A DNA stretch of 64,000 nt, taken from positions 1-64,000 of the forward strand of contig JAFUZM010000339.1 in the NCBI GenBank assembly GCA_017476605.1, given 5' to 3'. Below are positions 44,328 to 52,580 of the stretch, piece after piece. This DNA is from Clostridia bacterium. GTDB lineage: Bacteria; Bacillota; Clostridia; Christensenellales; Aristaeellaceae. A program made the position numbers and the translations under genes. Numbering within the stretch: position 1 is the stretch's first letter; the number at the start of each line of letters is the position of its first letter. Below the pieces are notes generated by a model. The model searched no databases. It worked only from the letters and a program-made list of their open reading frames with translations, and was not told where the DNA came from.

Positions 44328-44411
44328 ACGAGCAACTTGGTTTTTCAGCATAGTGGCTTTTATCAGTGCTCGTTGCCTGACAAACTGTTTGCTGCGCAAA
44401 CAGGCCAACTC
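44328..44411 (-). repeat. Structured repeat, subfamily B (copy B4)
   Basis: Upstream unit of the tandem pair: hairpin GTTTGC-GCA-GCAAAC, TTTGTCAG with CTGATAAA, ACGAGCA with TGCTCGT, ending TTAGAG. The C to T change in the second strand keeps a G-U pair. Confidence 0.85.
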
Positions 44412-44420
44412 CTTTATGCG

Positions 44421-44906
44421 TTACACCGGTTTCTGACTGACCGTAATCGTCCCCTCAAGAACCGTTCGGTTATCTACCCATGCGCTGCAGGCAATGAGGC
44501 TCAGGTTGTTCAGTGAATTCTTCCTGACCACCCGCATCTTTACCTGATCCCCGGGCCGTACCAGCTCCTTAAACTTCATGTTCCGGATTTCCGCCAGGTA
44601 CCCGACATGGGACGCCACATCCTCCATCTTAAGCCCGGAGAGATCCGGATGCTCCCAGTCGATGTCGCCCGGGAAATAGGCCGTGCAGTACATGATGGCC
44701 GTCAGCTGAGCCAGAGACTCCACCAGAAGCACGCCCGGAACAATGGGCTCACCGGGAAAATGCCCCGTAAAATACGGCTCATTGATGGTCACGTTCTTGA
44801 TGCCCGTCGCCTGCTTTCCCGGCTCCAGATCAATGACCCGGTCCAGGAGCAGAAAGGGATACCGATGGGGAAGGAGCTTTGAGATCACACTGCTTTCCAT
44901 TTTCAT
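44421..44906 (-). CDS. fabZ: FabZ-like 3-hydroxyacyl-ACP dehydratase
   Basis: 161 aa. The hotdog dehydratase signature is complete: LLPHRYPFLLLDRV, the catalytic histidine in YFTGHFPGEPIVPGVLL and glutamate in VESLAQL. It removes water from 3-hydroxyacyl-ACP to give trans-2-enoyl-ACP. With no enoyl reductase encoded here, double bonds should persist in the product. 14 bp after the ACP gene. Confidence 0.93.
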   Translation of the reverse strand: MKMESSVISKLLPHRYPFLLLDRVIDLEPGKQATGIKNVTINEPYFTGHFPGEPIVPGVLLVESLAQLTAIMYCTAYFPGDIDWEHPDLSGLKMEDVASHVGYLAEIRNMKFKELVRPGDQVKMRVVRKNSLNNLSLIACSAWVDNRTVLEGTITVSQKPV

Positions 44907-44920
44907 CGCTTTATCCCCGC

Positions 44921-45259
44921 TCAGCCGAGATCAATGAAGCCGCCGGCACTGACGTCCACGGCTTCCTCATTGCTGCGATGCGCCATGACATAATCCGCCA
45001 GGGCATTGACGGAGCTGAATGCCTCCGTCTCGCCGTCATTAATGGTCACCTGGAAGTGATCAAAGATGCCAACCGCCAGCTCAAGCGAGTCGATGGAGTC
45101 AAGCTCCAGTCCCCGCCCGAACAGCGGCTGATCATTCGTCAGAAAATCCGGGTTTGTTTCAAGGCACAGCTGCTCCACCAGCATTTCCCGAATCTCTCTG
45201 CAAAGCGCTTCCCGCTCCTTCACATACGTAAGGATTTCCTCTTTTCCGGTTACTGCCAT
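44921..45259 (-). CDS. Acyl carrier protein
   Basis: 112 aa, longer than the usual ~78-residue ACP because of extra N- and C-terminal tails (N: MAVTGKEEILTYVKERE; C: VDVSAGGFIDLG). The attachment serine lies in GLELDSIDSLELAVGIFDHF, a DSxDS form. It carries the growing chain between the enzymes of this operon. It sits between fabG and fabZ with gaps of 13 and 14 bp. Confidence 0.92.
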   Translation of the reverse strand: MAVTGKEEILTYVKEREALCREIREMLVEQLCLETNPDFLTNDQPLFGRGLELDSIDSLELAVGIFDHFQVTINDGETEAFSSVNALADYVMAHRSNEEAVDVSAGGFIDLG

Positions 45260-45272
45260 TTTCTTTCTCCTT

Positions 45273-46025
45273 TCACATGGTCATGCCGCCGTCTACCGTC
45301 AGCACTTTCCCCGTTATATATCCTGCAAGATCCGAGGCCAGGTAGACCACCGCCGAGGCCACATCCTCCGGCTGGCCGAACCGTCCCAGCGGGATCATGC
45401 TCATATACTTTTCCTCGTACATTTCCCGATTTGCCCGGATCATCGCGGTTTCAATGAATCCGGGCGCCACGGCATTCACCCGAATGCCCTTTTCGGCGTA
45501 TTCCCTGGCCAGCGTCTTGGTCATGGCAATGATTCCACCCTTGGAGGCGGAGTAATTGACCTGACCTACCGAACCCGTGATTCCGCTGGTGGAGGAGATG
45601 TTGATGATGCTCCCCTTCCCGGCGGCCATCATCATGCGAAGGGCCTCTCTTATGCAGTGGAACGCGCCGGTCAGATTGGTGTCGATGACCGAGCGGAATG
45701 CCTCATCCGTCATCATCATGGCGAATCCGTCCCGGATGATTCCGGCATTGTTGACAAGCACTCCAATGCCGCCAAAGGCTGCCTGGACCTTCCTGAACAT
45801 TCCCGTGACCTCTTCCTCACTGGCCACGTCCGCCTTGATGATCGCCCCGCGTCCGCCCATTTTCAGAATCTGATTGAGCGTCTCCGTGGCCCCCTCTTTA
45901 TTGTTATGGTAATGCACCACAACCGTGACTCCGCACTCCGCCAGCCCGATCGCACATGCCCGGCCGATTCCGCCCGAGGCACCGGTCACAAGAGCCACCG
46001 TGCCATCCTCAAACATTTTCCGCAT
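45273..46025 (-). CDS. fabG: 3-oxoacyl-ACP reductase (FabG-like)
   Basis: 250 aa, canonical short-chain dehydrogenase: NADPH loop TGASGGIGRA, NNAGI, catalytic Ser-Tyr-Lys as ISSTSG and YSASKGG, and the C-terminal GRFGQPEDVASAVVYLASD. It reduces the 3-keto group of the ACP-bound chain. Five bp after fabD. Confidence 0.96.
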   Translation of the reverse strand: MRKMFEDGTVALVTGASGGIGRACAIGLAECGVTVVVHYHNNKEGATETLNQILKMGGRGAIIKADVASEEEVTGMFRKVQAAFGGIGVLVNNAGIIRDGFAMMMTDEAFRSVIDTNLTGAFHCIREALRMMMAAGKGSIINISSTSGITGSVGQVNYSASKGGIIAMTKTLAREYAEKGIRVNAVAPGFIETAMIRANREMYEEKYMSMIPLGRFGQPEDVASAVVYLASDLAGYITGKVLTVDGGMTM

Positions 46026-46030
46026 ACCGC

Positions 46031-46984
46031 TTATGCTTTCCCCCTTTTATCCATCTCTTCCCGCGCCGCTTTCACATAGTAGTGCAGATCCCGGGCCTCG
46101 GATAAAAGATACACCTTTCCCCGGTATTCCATATTCCGGATCATTCCGGCCATTTTCTTGCCAATCCCAGCCTCGCAGATCAGGGGCTCCGGCTCCGCAA
46201 TCATCCGTGCCAGCCCCTGTGCCCACAGCACACGGTGACACGTGGCATTTTTTAGATCCTCCCGGATCTCCTTGGCATTTGCCCCAAAGTCGCCTTTGCA
46301 GTTCAGGATCATGCGGCACCGTGGCTCCTCCATGGGCAGCGTGTCGACAAACTCGGCCAGCTCCGCCTCTATTTCCTTCATCATGCTGGTATGAAAGGCC
46401 GCGCTCACATGTACCGGCACCGCCTTGAATGCACCGGCGTCCATCGCCAGCTCTGCCGCCCTAGTGATCGCCGGTTCATCTCCACCCAGCACGATTTGCG
46501 TCCGGGCATTCTGAAGTGCGATTTCAAGCGTCCCCAGCTCCGCAGGCACTTCGGATACGATGTCCTCCACCGCACCCAGCTCCAGGCCCAGGATGGAGCA
46601 CATGCATCCGCTTCGCTGGATGCCGCTCATGAGCTCTGCCCGCCGAACAACAAGTCGAAACGTATTTTCCATGCTCATTGCCCCTGCGGCAACCATTGCG
46701 GAAAACTGCCCAAGGCTCTGGCCCATGACGATATCCGGCTCAATTCCCTCAAGCTCAAGCAGCCGCAGAAACGCCATATTCATCGTCGTCACAGCAATCT
46801 GCGTATTTCTTGTCTGCCCCAGCGCTTCCTCATCTGCATCCGTGCAAAGCGCCAGCACATCCCGGCCTGCAATCTCCGAGGCCATCTCAAATACATCCCG
46901 TACCCGGTCCGCATTCTTTCCAAGCGCTCGAACCATTCCCTTTTTCTGGGATCCCTGTCCCGGAAACACATAGGTGATCTGCAT
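46031..46984 (-). CDS. fabD: ACP S-malonyltransferase (FabD-like)
   Basis: 317 aa. YVFPGQGSQKKGM, the active-site loop MGQSLGQFSAM, RRAELMS (the arginine that binds the malonyl carboxylate) and SAAFHTSMM (catalytic His) are visible. The usual GHSLGE reads GQSLGQ, so the first His of the pentapeptide is Gln; the serine is kept. It loads malonyl units on the ACP. Three bp after the thioesterase gene. Confidence 0.93.
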   Translation of the reverse strand: MQITYVFPGQGSQKKGMVRALGKNADRVRDVFEMASEIAGRDVLALCTDADEEALGQTRNTQIAVTTMNMAFLRLLELEGIEPDIVMGQSLGQFSAMVAAGAMSMENTFRLVVRRAELMSGIQRSGCMCSILGLELGAVEDIVSEVPAELGTLEIALQNARTQIVLGGDEPAITRAAELAMDAGAFKAVPVHVSAAFHTSMMKEIEAELAEFVDTLPMEEPRCRMILNCKGDFGANAKEIREDLKNATCHRVLWAQGLARMIAEPEPLICEAGIGKKMAGMIRNMEYRGKVYLLSEARDLHYYVKAAREEMDKRGKA

Positions 46985-46987
46985 GCT

Positions 46988-47452
46988 TTAGTTTCCTTCT
47001 CTCCCACTGTTATTGAGATTTCGCTGGTACGTCTCAAGGCACTCCCGGACCTCTGCCGGATACTGCCGCAATACCTCGCCGTCTACCAGAATCACAACAT
47101 CAATCAATGCCTCGACCAGCACCGTTTCATCCGTCGCATCCAGCAGCTGTTGGCGAAACGTCATCCGGTACATTGGCGTCGGGTCAAGCCAGGTCCTGAC
47201 CCGCATGGGCCGCTCAACCTCTCCGGCAGGCAGACGGACCGTTTCCCTGACATCAAGCCTCACGCGGATCACTACAAATGTGATCTCCGCTCCGGGCCGG
47301 ACCGCCCGCAGCACCTCAAAGATGCAGGATTTCTCCGCCACGGCAAAGCGCGCCTTTTCAAAGTACATCAACGGCTTTGAAAAATGAAGTGTTCCGCCGC
47401 TGGAAAAATCCGAAAACCGCGTCTCTGCAACGGTTTCAAGGAATCCGTCCAT
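46988..47452 (-). CDS. Hotdog-fold thioesterase-like protein
   Basis: 154 aa from the ATG at 47452 (GGAGG upstream); the upstream in-frame extension lies in a repeat. LMYFEKARFAVAEKSCIFEVLRAVRPGAEITFVVIRVRLD and PMYRMTFRQQLLDATDETVLVEALI (quoted in parts) fit an acyl-CoA thioesterase-type hotdog, although no catalytic residue is sure. Second gene of the operon; may prime or terminate the chain. Confidence 0.65.
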   Translation of the reverse strand: MDGFLETVAETRFSDFSSGGTLHFSKPLMYFEKARFAVAEKSCIFEVLRAVRPGAEITFVVIRVRLDVRETVRLPAGEVERPMRVRTWLDPTPMYRMTFRQQLLDATDETVLVEALIDVVILVDGEVLRQYPAEVRECLETYQRNLNNSGREGN

Positions 47453-47486
47453 TCTCTGCTCCCTCCGCCAGCTCTTCGTTTTATCT

Positions 47487-47560
47487 GCAGGCACCTTTGG
47501 GCAGTAGATCTGCCACGCGGCTTTGTCAGGTCCCTGCTTCGTGACAGCTGGCATGACTCC
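47487..47560 (-). repeat. Structured repeat, subfamily A (copy A4, weak first hairpin)
   Basis: Minus strand TGTCA/TGACA stem enclosing GCAGGGACC, which pairs 8 of 9 with GGTGCCTGC (47489-47497). The CCATCGC hairpin is lost. It ends about 35 nt before the start of the thioesterase gene. Confidence 0.65.
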
Positions 47561-47572
47561 TGTGTTGCAGCG

Positions 47573-49120
47573 CTACAGCGGAATGTTTCCGTGTTCCCGG
47601 TATCCCGCCGTTTTCCTGTCCTTTTGCCGCAGCGCCCGCAGCCCTGCGGCAACCCGTGCCCGCGTTTCTCCCGGCAGAATGACCTCATCCACATATCCCC
47701 GCTCTGCGGCAATATACGGATTCATATAGTCCCGTTCATATGCCTCCACGAGGCGCCTGCGCTCCTCAGCGGGATCCGCCGCTTCTTTCAGTTCTTTTCC
47801 ATAGAGAATCGTCACGGCGCCCTCTGCCCCCATGACCGCCGTCTGTGCCGTCGGCCATGCGTAGACCAGATCCGCGCCCATGCCCTTGCTGTTCATGGCA
47901 ATATACGCCCCGCCAAACGCCTTGCGCAGAATGACCGTAATCCTGGGAACCGTCGCCTCTGCAAACGCATACAGCAGCTTTGCACCACGGCGGATGATAC
48001 CGCCATGCTCCTGTGCACGGCCGGGCATGAATCCCGGAACATCCACCAGTGTCACAAGCGGAATCCCGAAGCAGTCACAGAACCGCACAAACCGCGCCGC
48101 CTTTTCTGAGGAATCAATATCCAGCGTTCCAGACATCCACCTTGGATTATTGGCAACAAAACCCACCGTTTCCCCCTCAATCCTGGCAAGCCCGATTACG
48201 ACGTTCCGGGCAAAGCCGCTCTGGATTTCAAGGAACGAATCCGCGTCTGCAATCCCACGGATCACATCCCGGATTTCATATGGCTGCCGCTGATTGTCCG
48301 GCACGATGCTTGCAATATCAGGACCTCCTGCCGGTTCAGCTGACGGGCACCCCTTTGGGCGCTCATCCCGGTTTCCCGGCAGATAGGCAAGCAGCTTTCT
48401 GACCCCCAGGAGGCACTCACGGTCATCATCATAGATAAAGTGAGCAACGCCACTGTTTTCCCCATGCACCCGAGCTCCGCCCAGTTCCTGGGTGCTCACC
48501 GTTTCACCGGTCACTGCCGCGACAACCGTCGGTCCCGTGATAAACATGCTGGCGGTTTTTCGGTTCATGAAAATAAAATCCGTAATCGCCGGCGAATAAC
48601 ACGCCCCTCCGGCGCAGGGTCCCAGGATAACGGAAATCTGCGGCACAATACCGGACATTTTCGTATTTCTCAAAAATATCCCGCTGTACCCATCCAGACT
48701 GCTGATTCCCTCCTCAATGCGGGCACCACCGGAATCATTGATGCTGATATATGGGACCCGCATTCGAAGCGCCATGTCCATGATATGGCAGATCTTTTTG
48801 GCATGCATTTCCCCCAGGGTTCCGCCGATGACCGTAAAGTCCTGTGCGGCAACGCACACGGTTCTCCCATCTATGGTTCCCCATCCGGTTACGACGCCAT
48901 CCCCGGACAGATGCTTTTTGCCAATATCCGGATTCCTTGATTCCGCCATGCTCTGAATTTCGCAAAATGACCCGGTATCCAGGAGGCAGTCAATCCGCTC
49001 CCGTGCCGTCATCTTGCCCTTCTCGTGCTGGCTTTGAACCCTCTCTGCTCCGCCGCCCGCAAGCGCTGTCCTTCTTTTTTCTATCAACCGGTTTTCCGTT
49101 TCCGGGTCCCATGCTGGCAT
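47573..49120 (-). CDS. Acyl-CoA carboxylase carboxyltransferase subunit (PccB/AccD-type)
   Basis: 515 aa from the ATG at 49120; the upstream frame is only translated repeat. Crotonase-type carboxyltransferase motifs are present: MTARERIDCLLD, INDSGGARIEEGISSLDGYSGIF, LGPCAGGACYSPA, and VDVPGFMPGRAQEHGGIIRRGAKLLYAF. It makes malonyl-CoA or a related extender from acyl-CoA, but needs biotin carboxylase and biotin carrier encoded elsewhere. First gene of the 15-gene operon and so likely sets the extender supply. Two tandem structured repeats form its 5' leader. Confidence 0.92.
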   Translation of the reverse strand: MPAWDPETENRLIEKRRTALAGGGAERVQSQHEKGKMTARERIDCLLDTGSFCEIQSMAESRNPDIGKKHLSGDGVVTGWGTIDGRTVCVAAQDFTVIGGTLGEMHAKKICHIMDMALRMRVPYISINDSGGARIEEGISSLDGYSGIFLRNTKMSGIVPQISVILGPCAGGACYSPAITDFIFMNRKTASMFITGPTVVAAVTGETVSTQELGGARVHGENSGVAHFIYDDDRECLLGVRKLLAYLPGNRDERPKGCPSAEPAGGPDIASIVPDNQRQPYEIRDVIRGIADADSFLEIQSGFARNVVIGLARIEGETVGFVANNPRWMSGTLDIDSSEKAARFVRFCDCFGIPLVTLVDVPGFMPGRAQEHGGIIRRGAKLLYAFAEATVPRITVILRKAFGGAYIAMNSKGMGADLVYAWPTAQTAVMGAEGAVTILYGKELKEAADPAEERRRLVEAYERDYMNPYIAAERGYVDEVILPGETRARVAAGLRALRQKDRKTAGYREHGNIPL

Positions 49121-49128
49121 ATCTTGTC

Positions 49129-49217
49129 TCCTTTTGCAGGCACATTCTGCCTGACCCATTTGCCGATCCCCTCTGCCCTGTACCTGCTGCTGGCAGAACC
49201 ATCGCTGCGCGATGGGC
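49129..49217 (-). repeat. Structured repeat, subfamily A (copy A5)
   Basis: Minus strand: hairpin CCATCGC-GCA-GCGATGG (49199-49215), stem TCTGCC/GGCAGA, and GCAGGTACA pairing 9 of 9 (one G-U) with TGTGCCTGC (49137-49145), then AAAAGGAG, the ribosome binding site of the carboxylase gene. The stem bases differ from subfamily B but the pairs are kept. Confidence 0.88.
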
Positions 49218-49220
49218 ATA

Positions 49221-49310
49221 TCCCTTTTGCAGGCACATTCTGCCTGACCCATTTGCTGAGCCCCTCTGCCCTGTACCTGCTGCTGGCAGAACCATCCCAT
49301 ACACGATGGA
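49221..49310 (-). repeat. Structured repeat, subfamily A (copy A6)
   Basis: Tandem unit 92 bp upstream of A5 with the same pairing; its first hairpin is weaker (CCATCGTG/GGGATGG). The two units are nearly identical over the pseudoknot part, which suggests recent duplication. Confidence 0.85.
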
Positions 49311-49432
49311 CTTGGCTTCACAGGTTTATACGATTTCGTTCCTGAAAAGGCAGCTCTTATCCGACGATCCATGGAGATTCTCGATAAGACGCATCCCTTG
49401 CCTTCATCATAAACCCGCAAAATTCATTGAAC

Positions 49433-49457
49433 AGCCCTCCCTGAAAATGGGAGGGCT
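49433..49457 (-). terminator. Terminator hairpin after the small hypothetical gene
   Basis: AGCCCTCCC/GGGAGGGCT with a 7-nt loop, 50 bp past the stop at 49507; weak U-run. Confidence 0.6.
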
Positions 49458-49506
49458 CAAAACTAACAGGTAAATACTCAGATTGATACCATCTCACAAT
49501 GAGCCT

Positions 49507-49893
49507 TTAGGCTTTCTTTTCGGCACCCTTGTACTCACTCATATACTTTTTGGCAAATTCCTTAAGCGTTGCGAGAGTATTGCCATCTGGTACATCCGGT
49601 ACTCCGGGAATCTTTGGCAGCTGAGGAATTTTCGGAATCCGCTTCTTATCCGTATACTTGATAAAGTAGTACGCGATATCGTCTCCCTCTGTTTTCCTGA
49701 GATAGTCATAGATCTGTCCTTTGGTCAGAGATTTCACATCCCCACCGTTTGCAACAAATGCTTTGTATGCTGCGGTATGCTTTTCGATTCTTTCCTTCCA
49801 TTTTTGATCAGACGCCACCTTTTTAAATTTCTCTACATACTGGCTGCCATTTCCCTTGATCATTTCCATCATTTCTTCCTTTGAAAACTTCAT
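49507..49893 (-). CDS. Hypothetical lysine-rich small protein
   Basis: 128 aa from the ATG at 49893 (GAAAGGAG upstream). The protein is helical and charged, with MKFSKEEMMEMIKGNGSQYVEKFKKV, a middle LTKGQIYDYLRKTEGDDIAYYFIKY and a proline-rich KIPQLPKIPGVPDVPDG linker. No membrane span or known motif. Not recognised. Monocistronic. Confidence 0.7.
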   Translation of the reverse strand: MKFSKEEMMEMIKGNGSQYVEKFKKVASDQKWKERIEKHTAAYKAFVANGGDVKSLTKGQIYDYLRKTEGDDIAYYFIKYTDKKRIPKIPQLPKIPGVPDVPDGNTLATLKEFAKKYMSEYKGAEKKA

Positions 49894-50097
49894 TTTGATG
49901 CGCTCCTTTCGTTCCTTTGTCATATTCCTTGTCCCCGGTACATCCAGGGAATAAACGCCTTCATCCGCACGTCAGAGCATTCGCTGGGTGCGATGCCTCT
50001 TCTATTTGCCCTTACAACAATTGTCTATCTCATTCGTTGGTATTATAGCACAGCCTGTCCAATAAATGTCCAATAACTCTTTCATGAAAACACGTTA

Positions 50098-50874
50098 TTA
50101 CAAATTTTTCGTCTCATCATTCGTGAGCTCGGCCTTGCAGTAATACTTTGGCTTTCCTACACTCCTCCTCCCGTATTCAATTGCTTTCCTGGGGCAACGA
50201 CAGATGCAAGCCATGCACTGAGTACAGTTTTTCCCCCATCCTGGCTTCCCATTTTGAAGGCGAATGTTGTCAAGCGGGCAAACCGTAGCACATGTTCCAC
50301 AGCCATTACAGTTCTCACCGGCCCTGAACGCATCTGCCTTTACACAGAGCGCATAAAAAGCAGGATTCACCAGGCTGCTTTTGATCCTGTCCTTAAGGGT
50401 GTTTCGCGGGACCGGAAACGGCTTCCCGTCTGCAATCCTCTCCCCGACACGATCTATCTCCGGCTCTGCCCTTTCAATAATCCGGGCTGCCATGTTCTCA
50501 TCCGGCACGTCAAACATCGGCAGATAGTTTTCCGGCATGACAATCCCGGCTGTGCCCATATAGCATAGGTTTTTATCTTCGCATAATCTGTAATTGTATT
50601 TTGCCGCATTGCCGATTTCATCCCCACATGTCATGACAAACCATGTCCTGACCTGCGGCCCGAATGTTGCACTTCGCATCCACTGCTCCACGATACGAGG
50701 CAGACGCCAGGCATAGATCGGGGCAACAATGACCAGCGACTCTTCTGCCACAAGTTCAGAACTTTCCCCGTTTCTCAGCCATCTGGCAAGATCCATAAAA
50801 TCGTCACCGGTTCTCCTTGCAATCCGCTTTGCTACATAGCGACTGTTGCCTGTTCCCGAAAAACAGAGAATCAT
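50098..50874 (-). CDS. EFR1-type flavodoxin/ferredoxin protein
   Basis: 258 aa from the ATG at 50874; upstream codons fall in a structured repeat whose CGGGAGG is its ribosome binding site. The N-terminal flavodoxin part starts MILCFSGTGNSRYVAKRIA, and the C-terminal part has two 4Fe-4S motifs, CNGCGTCATVCP and CTQCMACICRCP. This is the EFRO/EFR1 layout of anaerobes, which passes electrons between flavin and iron-sulfur centres; the partner is unknown. Monocistronic. Confidence 0.92.
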   Translation of the reverse strand: MILCFSGTGNSRYVAKRIARRTGDDFMDLARWLRNGESSELVAEESLVIVAPIYAWRLPRIVEQWMRSATFGPQVRTWFVMTCGDEIGNAAKYNYRLCEDKNLCYMGTAGIVMPENYLPMFDVPDENMAARIIERAEPEIDRVGERIADGKPFPVPRNTLKDRIKSSLVNPAFYALCVKADAFRAGENCNGCGTCATVCPLDNIRLQNGKPGWGKNCTQCMACICRCPRKAIEYGRRSVGKPKYYCKAELTNDETKNL

Positions 50875-50880
50875 GGCGAT

Positions 50881-50955
50881 CCCTCCCGTGCAAGTCCATT
50901 TGGTTCCGTTGATTTGCAAAGCCAATTTGTCAAGCGCCAGTTTTGTGACAAAATA
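50881..50955 (-). repeat. Structured repeat, subfamily A (copy A7)
   Basis: Minus strand TTTGTCA/TGACAAA perfect stem, spacer CTTTGCAAATCAACGGAACC matching A8, and AATGGACTTGCACGGGAGG. The second pseudoknot strand is poorly matched and the CCATCGC hairpin is absent. Confidence 0.65.
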
Positions 50956-51059
50956 ATACGTATTGCACCCCTCGTATGAAGTATTCTGTGCTTACTAAGT
51001 CAACTCGATTATTTCATCTTTTCCATGTCAATTCAAGAAATGTTTCCAGAATGTCAAGC

Positions 51060-51682
51060 TCATTTTTGCGCGTTTGCAGGCAGAGAATACAATAGTTCAT
51101 GAAGCTCAGCCTCAAGGTCTTCCTCTAATCTAGAAAAGCCGTAGGTTTCATAGCGATGAATCAAATCATCGTATGGAAGCGCAAAAAGATAGAGAATCCG
51201 AATACCAATGGTCTCAGCAGCTTCTCTGATTATTGGAAGGATGAAAGAATTATAGATAACAAGTCCTACACCTTTCAGGTCTGGAGATTATCTATATATC
51301 TCTGATTCACTGCAAAATTAGCAAGTTCAACACCCGGAAGAGTATCAAAGACTCTTCTCGTCTTTATCTCGCCTGTCTCCTCATCAATAACCGCTTCGCC
51401 AGTTTCTTCATCAACAACTAGGATATCTCGCTCATTATGCGAAATTAGTCCAGCTTTCAACGAAAAATACCCCACCATCTCAGAGGATCGGTTGTCTCTT
51501 ACAATGTAAGTCCTCATTGTCCCTGCGTCTTCTTCTGGAAAAGCGAGATATCTAATATACCGTAACAATCCCGACCCATTTTCGTCTCGTATCGTGAAAT
51601 TTATGATATCCTGTTCATCATGATCAGACACGCCGAGATGGTTACAGTAAAACAGTTCACTTTGCAGCTTTCCATTGAGCAT
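51060..51682 (-). pseudogene. Frameshifted GNAT acetyltransferase (toxin-like)
   Basis: The frame from 51682 ends at 51275 after RYIDNLQT. The family continues in another frame directly after: DLKGVGLVIYNSFILPIIREAAE, IRILYLFALPYDDLIHRYETYGF and ELLYSLPANAQK, stop at 51060-51062. Joined, it makes a ~200-aa GNAT with ELANFAVN and GVGLVIYN (acetyl-CoA loop), of the kind used by tRNA-acetylating toxins. One base has been gained or lost near 51280. Its start overlaps the small upstream gene. Confidence 0.8.
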
Positions 51683-51851
51683 CTTCTCTGTCCCTAACTT
51701 TTATCATCTCTTTCTCAAGTCTTCTGGCTTCAGCATTCAATTTTTCATCGTCAGGTTTAGGTGTGCTCAAGATCTGTTTAATAATCGCTCTTCCTAAATC
51801 AGGAGGCAAATTCACCATATCTGGTTTTGCATACCTTGTAGAATACGCCAT
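51657..51851 (-). CDS. Small protein, possible antitoxin to the GNAT
   Basis: 64 aa, ending RRLEKEMIKVRDREDAQWKAAK, highly charged with a helical C-terminus; the N-terminal half has NLPPDLGRAIIKQIL. It overlaps the GNAT start by 26 bp and has GGAGG before its ATG. A small gene overlapping a GNAT is the usual order of type II GNAT toxin-antitoxin pairs, but no known antitoxin fold is sure. Confidence 0.6.
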   Translation of the reverse strand: MAYSTRYAKPDMVNLPPDLGRAIIKQILSTPKPDDEKLNAEARRLEKEMIKVRDREDAQWKAAK

Positions 51852-52001
51852 GTTTAACCTCCTTCATAAGCTCTCTTTAAGTCAATCGGATACACTATGT
51901 CCAATTCGCCTAATTATATCCAATACCGCTCAAAAAAGTCAATAGCCTTAATCCTTTATTCAACATTTTTCGTGTGCCAAATTATCACAATCATGTGTTC
52001 C

Positions 52002-52019
52002 ACTGTCTCCGGAGACAGT
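52002..52019. promoter_or_regulatory. 18-bp perfect palindrome
   Basis: ACTGTCTCCGGAGACAGT lies 150 bp upstream of the small antitoxin-like gene and 124 bp past the stop of the nuclease fragment. It may be an operator or a terminator stem. Confidence 0.4.
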
Positions 52020-52142
52020 ACGTACATTTTCTCTTTATCTGTTGGTTCTGATTGGAATTTGCCTTCTTTTTATCCATAGGCATCATCCCGTTCATTACTG
52101 ATACCAGATCATCCAATGCCTGTCCACGTCTTTACAATTCAG

Positions 52143-52562
52143 CTATGCTTTTTCAATCATGCACGAGTGATGTTTGAATTCCGGATCCGTACTCAGTACA
52201 TCTTTATCGTAATTGATTCCGATGATTAGGATATTCCCTTTGTAATGTGCCAGCCTCTCCAGATACTTCTGCCTTCTTATTTGCTCAATCACAACATTCA
52301 CATCATGGTTGTATATGAGTTCTATGAGCAGTACAGGATTATCGGAATACTTGAAACTTGGAATATACACAACATCCGCGTAACCTTTCCCCGTATCCAG
52401 CTTCAGTATATCCGTATAATACTTATGTGCCGCATAGTATGCGAGCTGGATGCTAAAGGACAATGCTGCTTCGTCATTATAGGTTTTATTTCCAGCATGG
52501 TTACGTGCCTGTTCAACAAGCTCTGCTACCCGATCTGCGTCACCGTTCCATGTGGCATTCAT
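52143..52562 (-). pseudogene. Detached PD-(D/E)XK nuclease domain of AAA-ATPase-like protein
   Basis: 139 codons from an internal ATG: NATWNGDADRVAELVEQARNHAGNKTYNDEAALSFSIQLAYYAA and TGKGYADVVYIPS ... LLIELIYN, here given in parts, match the C-terminal PDDEXK_9-type domain that follows AAA-ATPase_like (PF09820) domains. It is in the same frame as the upstream ATPase ORF, separated only by TAA GAG ATG TAA, so the two were one protein of about 560 residues. No ribosome binding site supports separate translation. Confidence 0.8.
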
Positions 52563-52580
52563 AAGCTTTTCTTACATCTC

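Noticed and set aside
49121..49420. N-terminal extension of the carboxylase reading frame (100 codons, repetitive)
   Set aside because: The extra codons are translated structured repeats (two copies of CQQQVQGRG-like peptide); the ATG at 49120 has the ribosome binding site.
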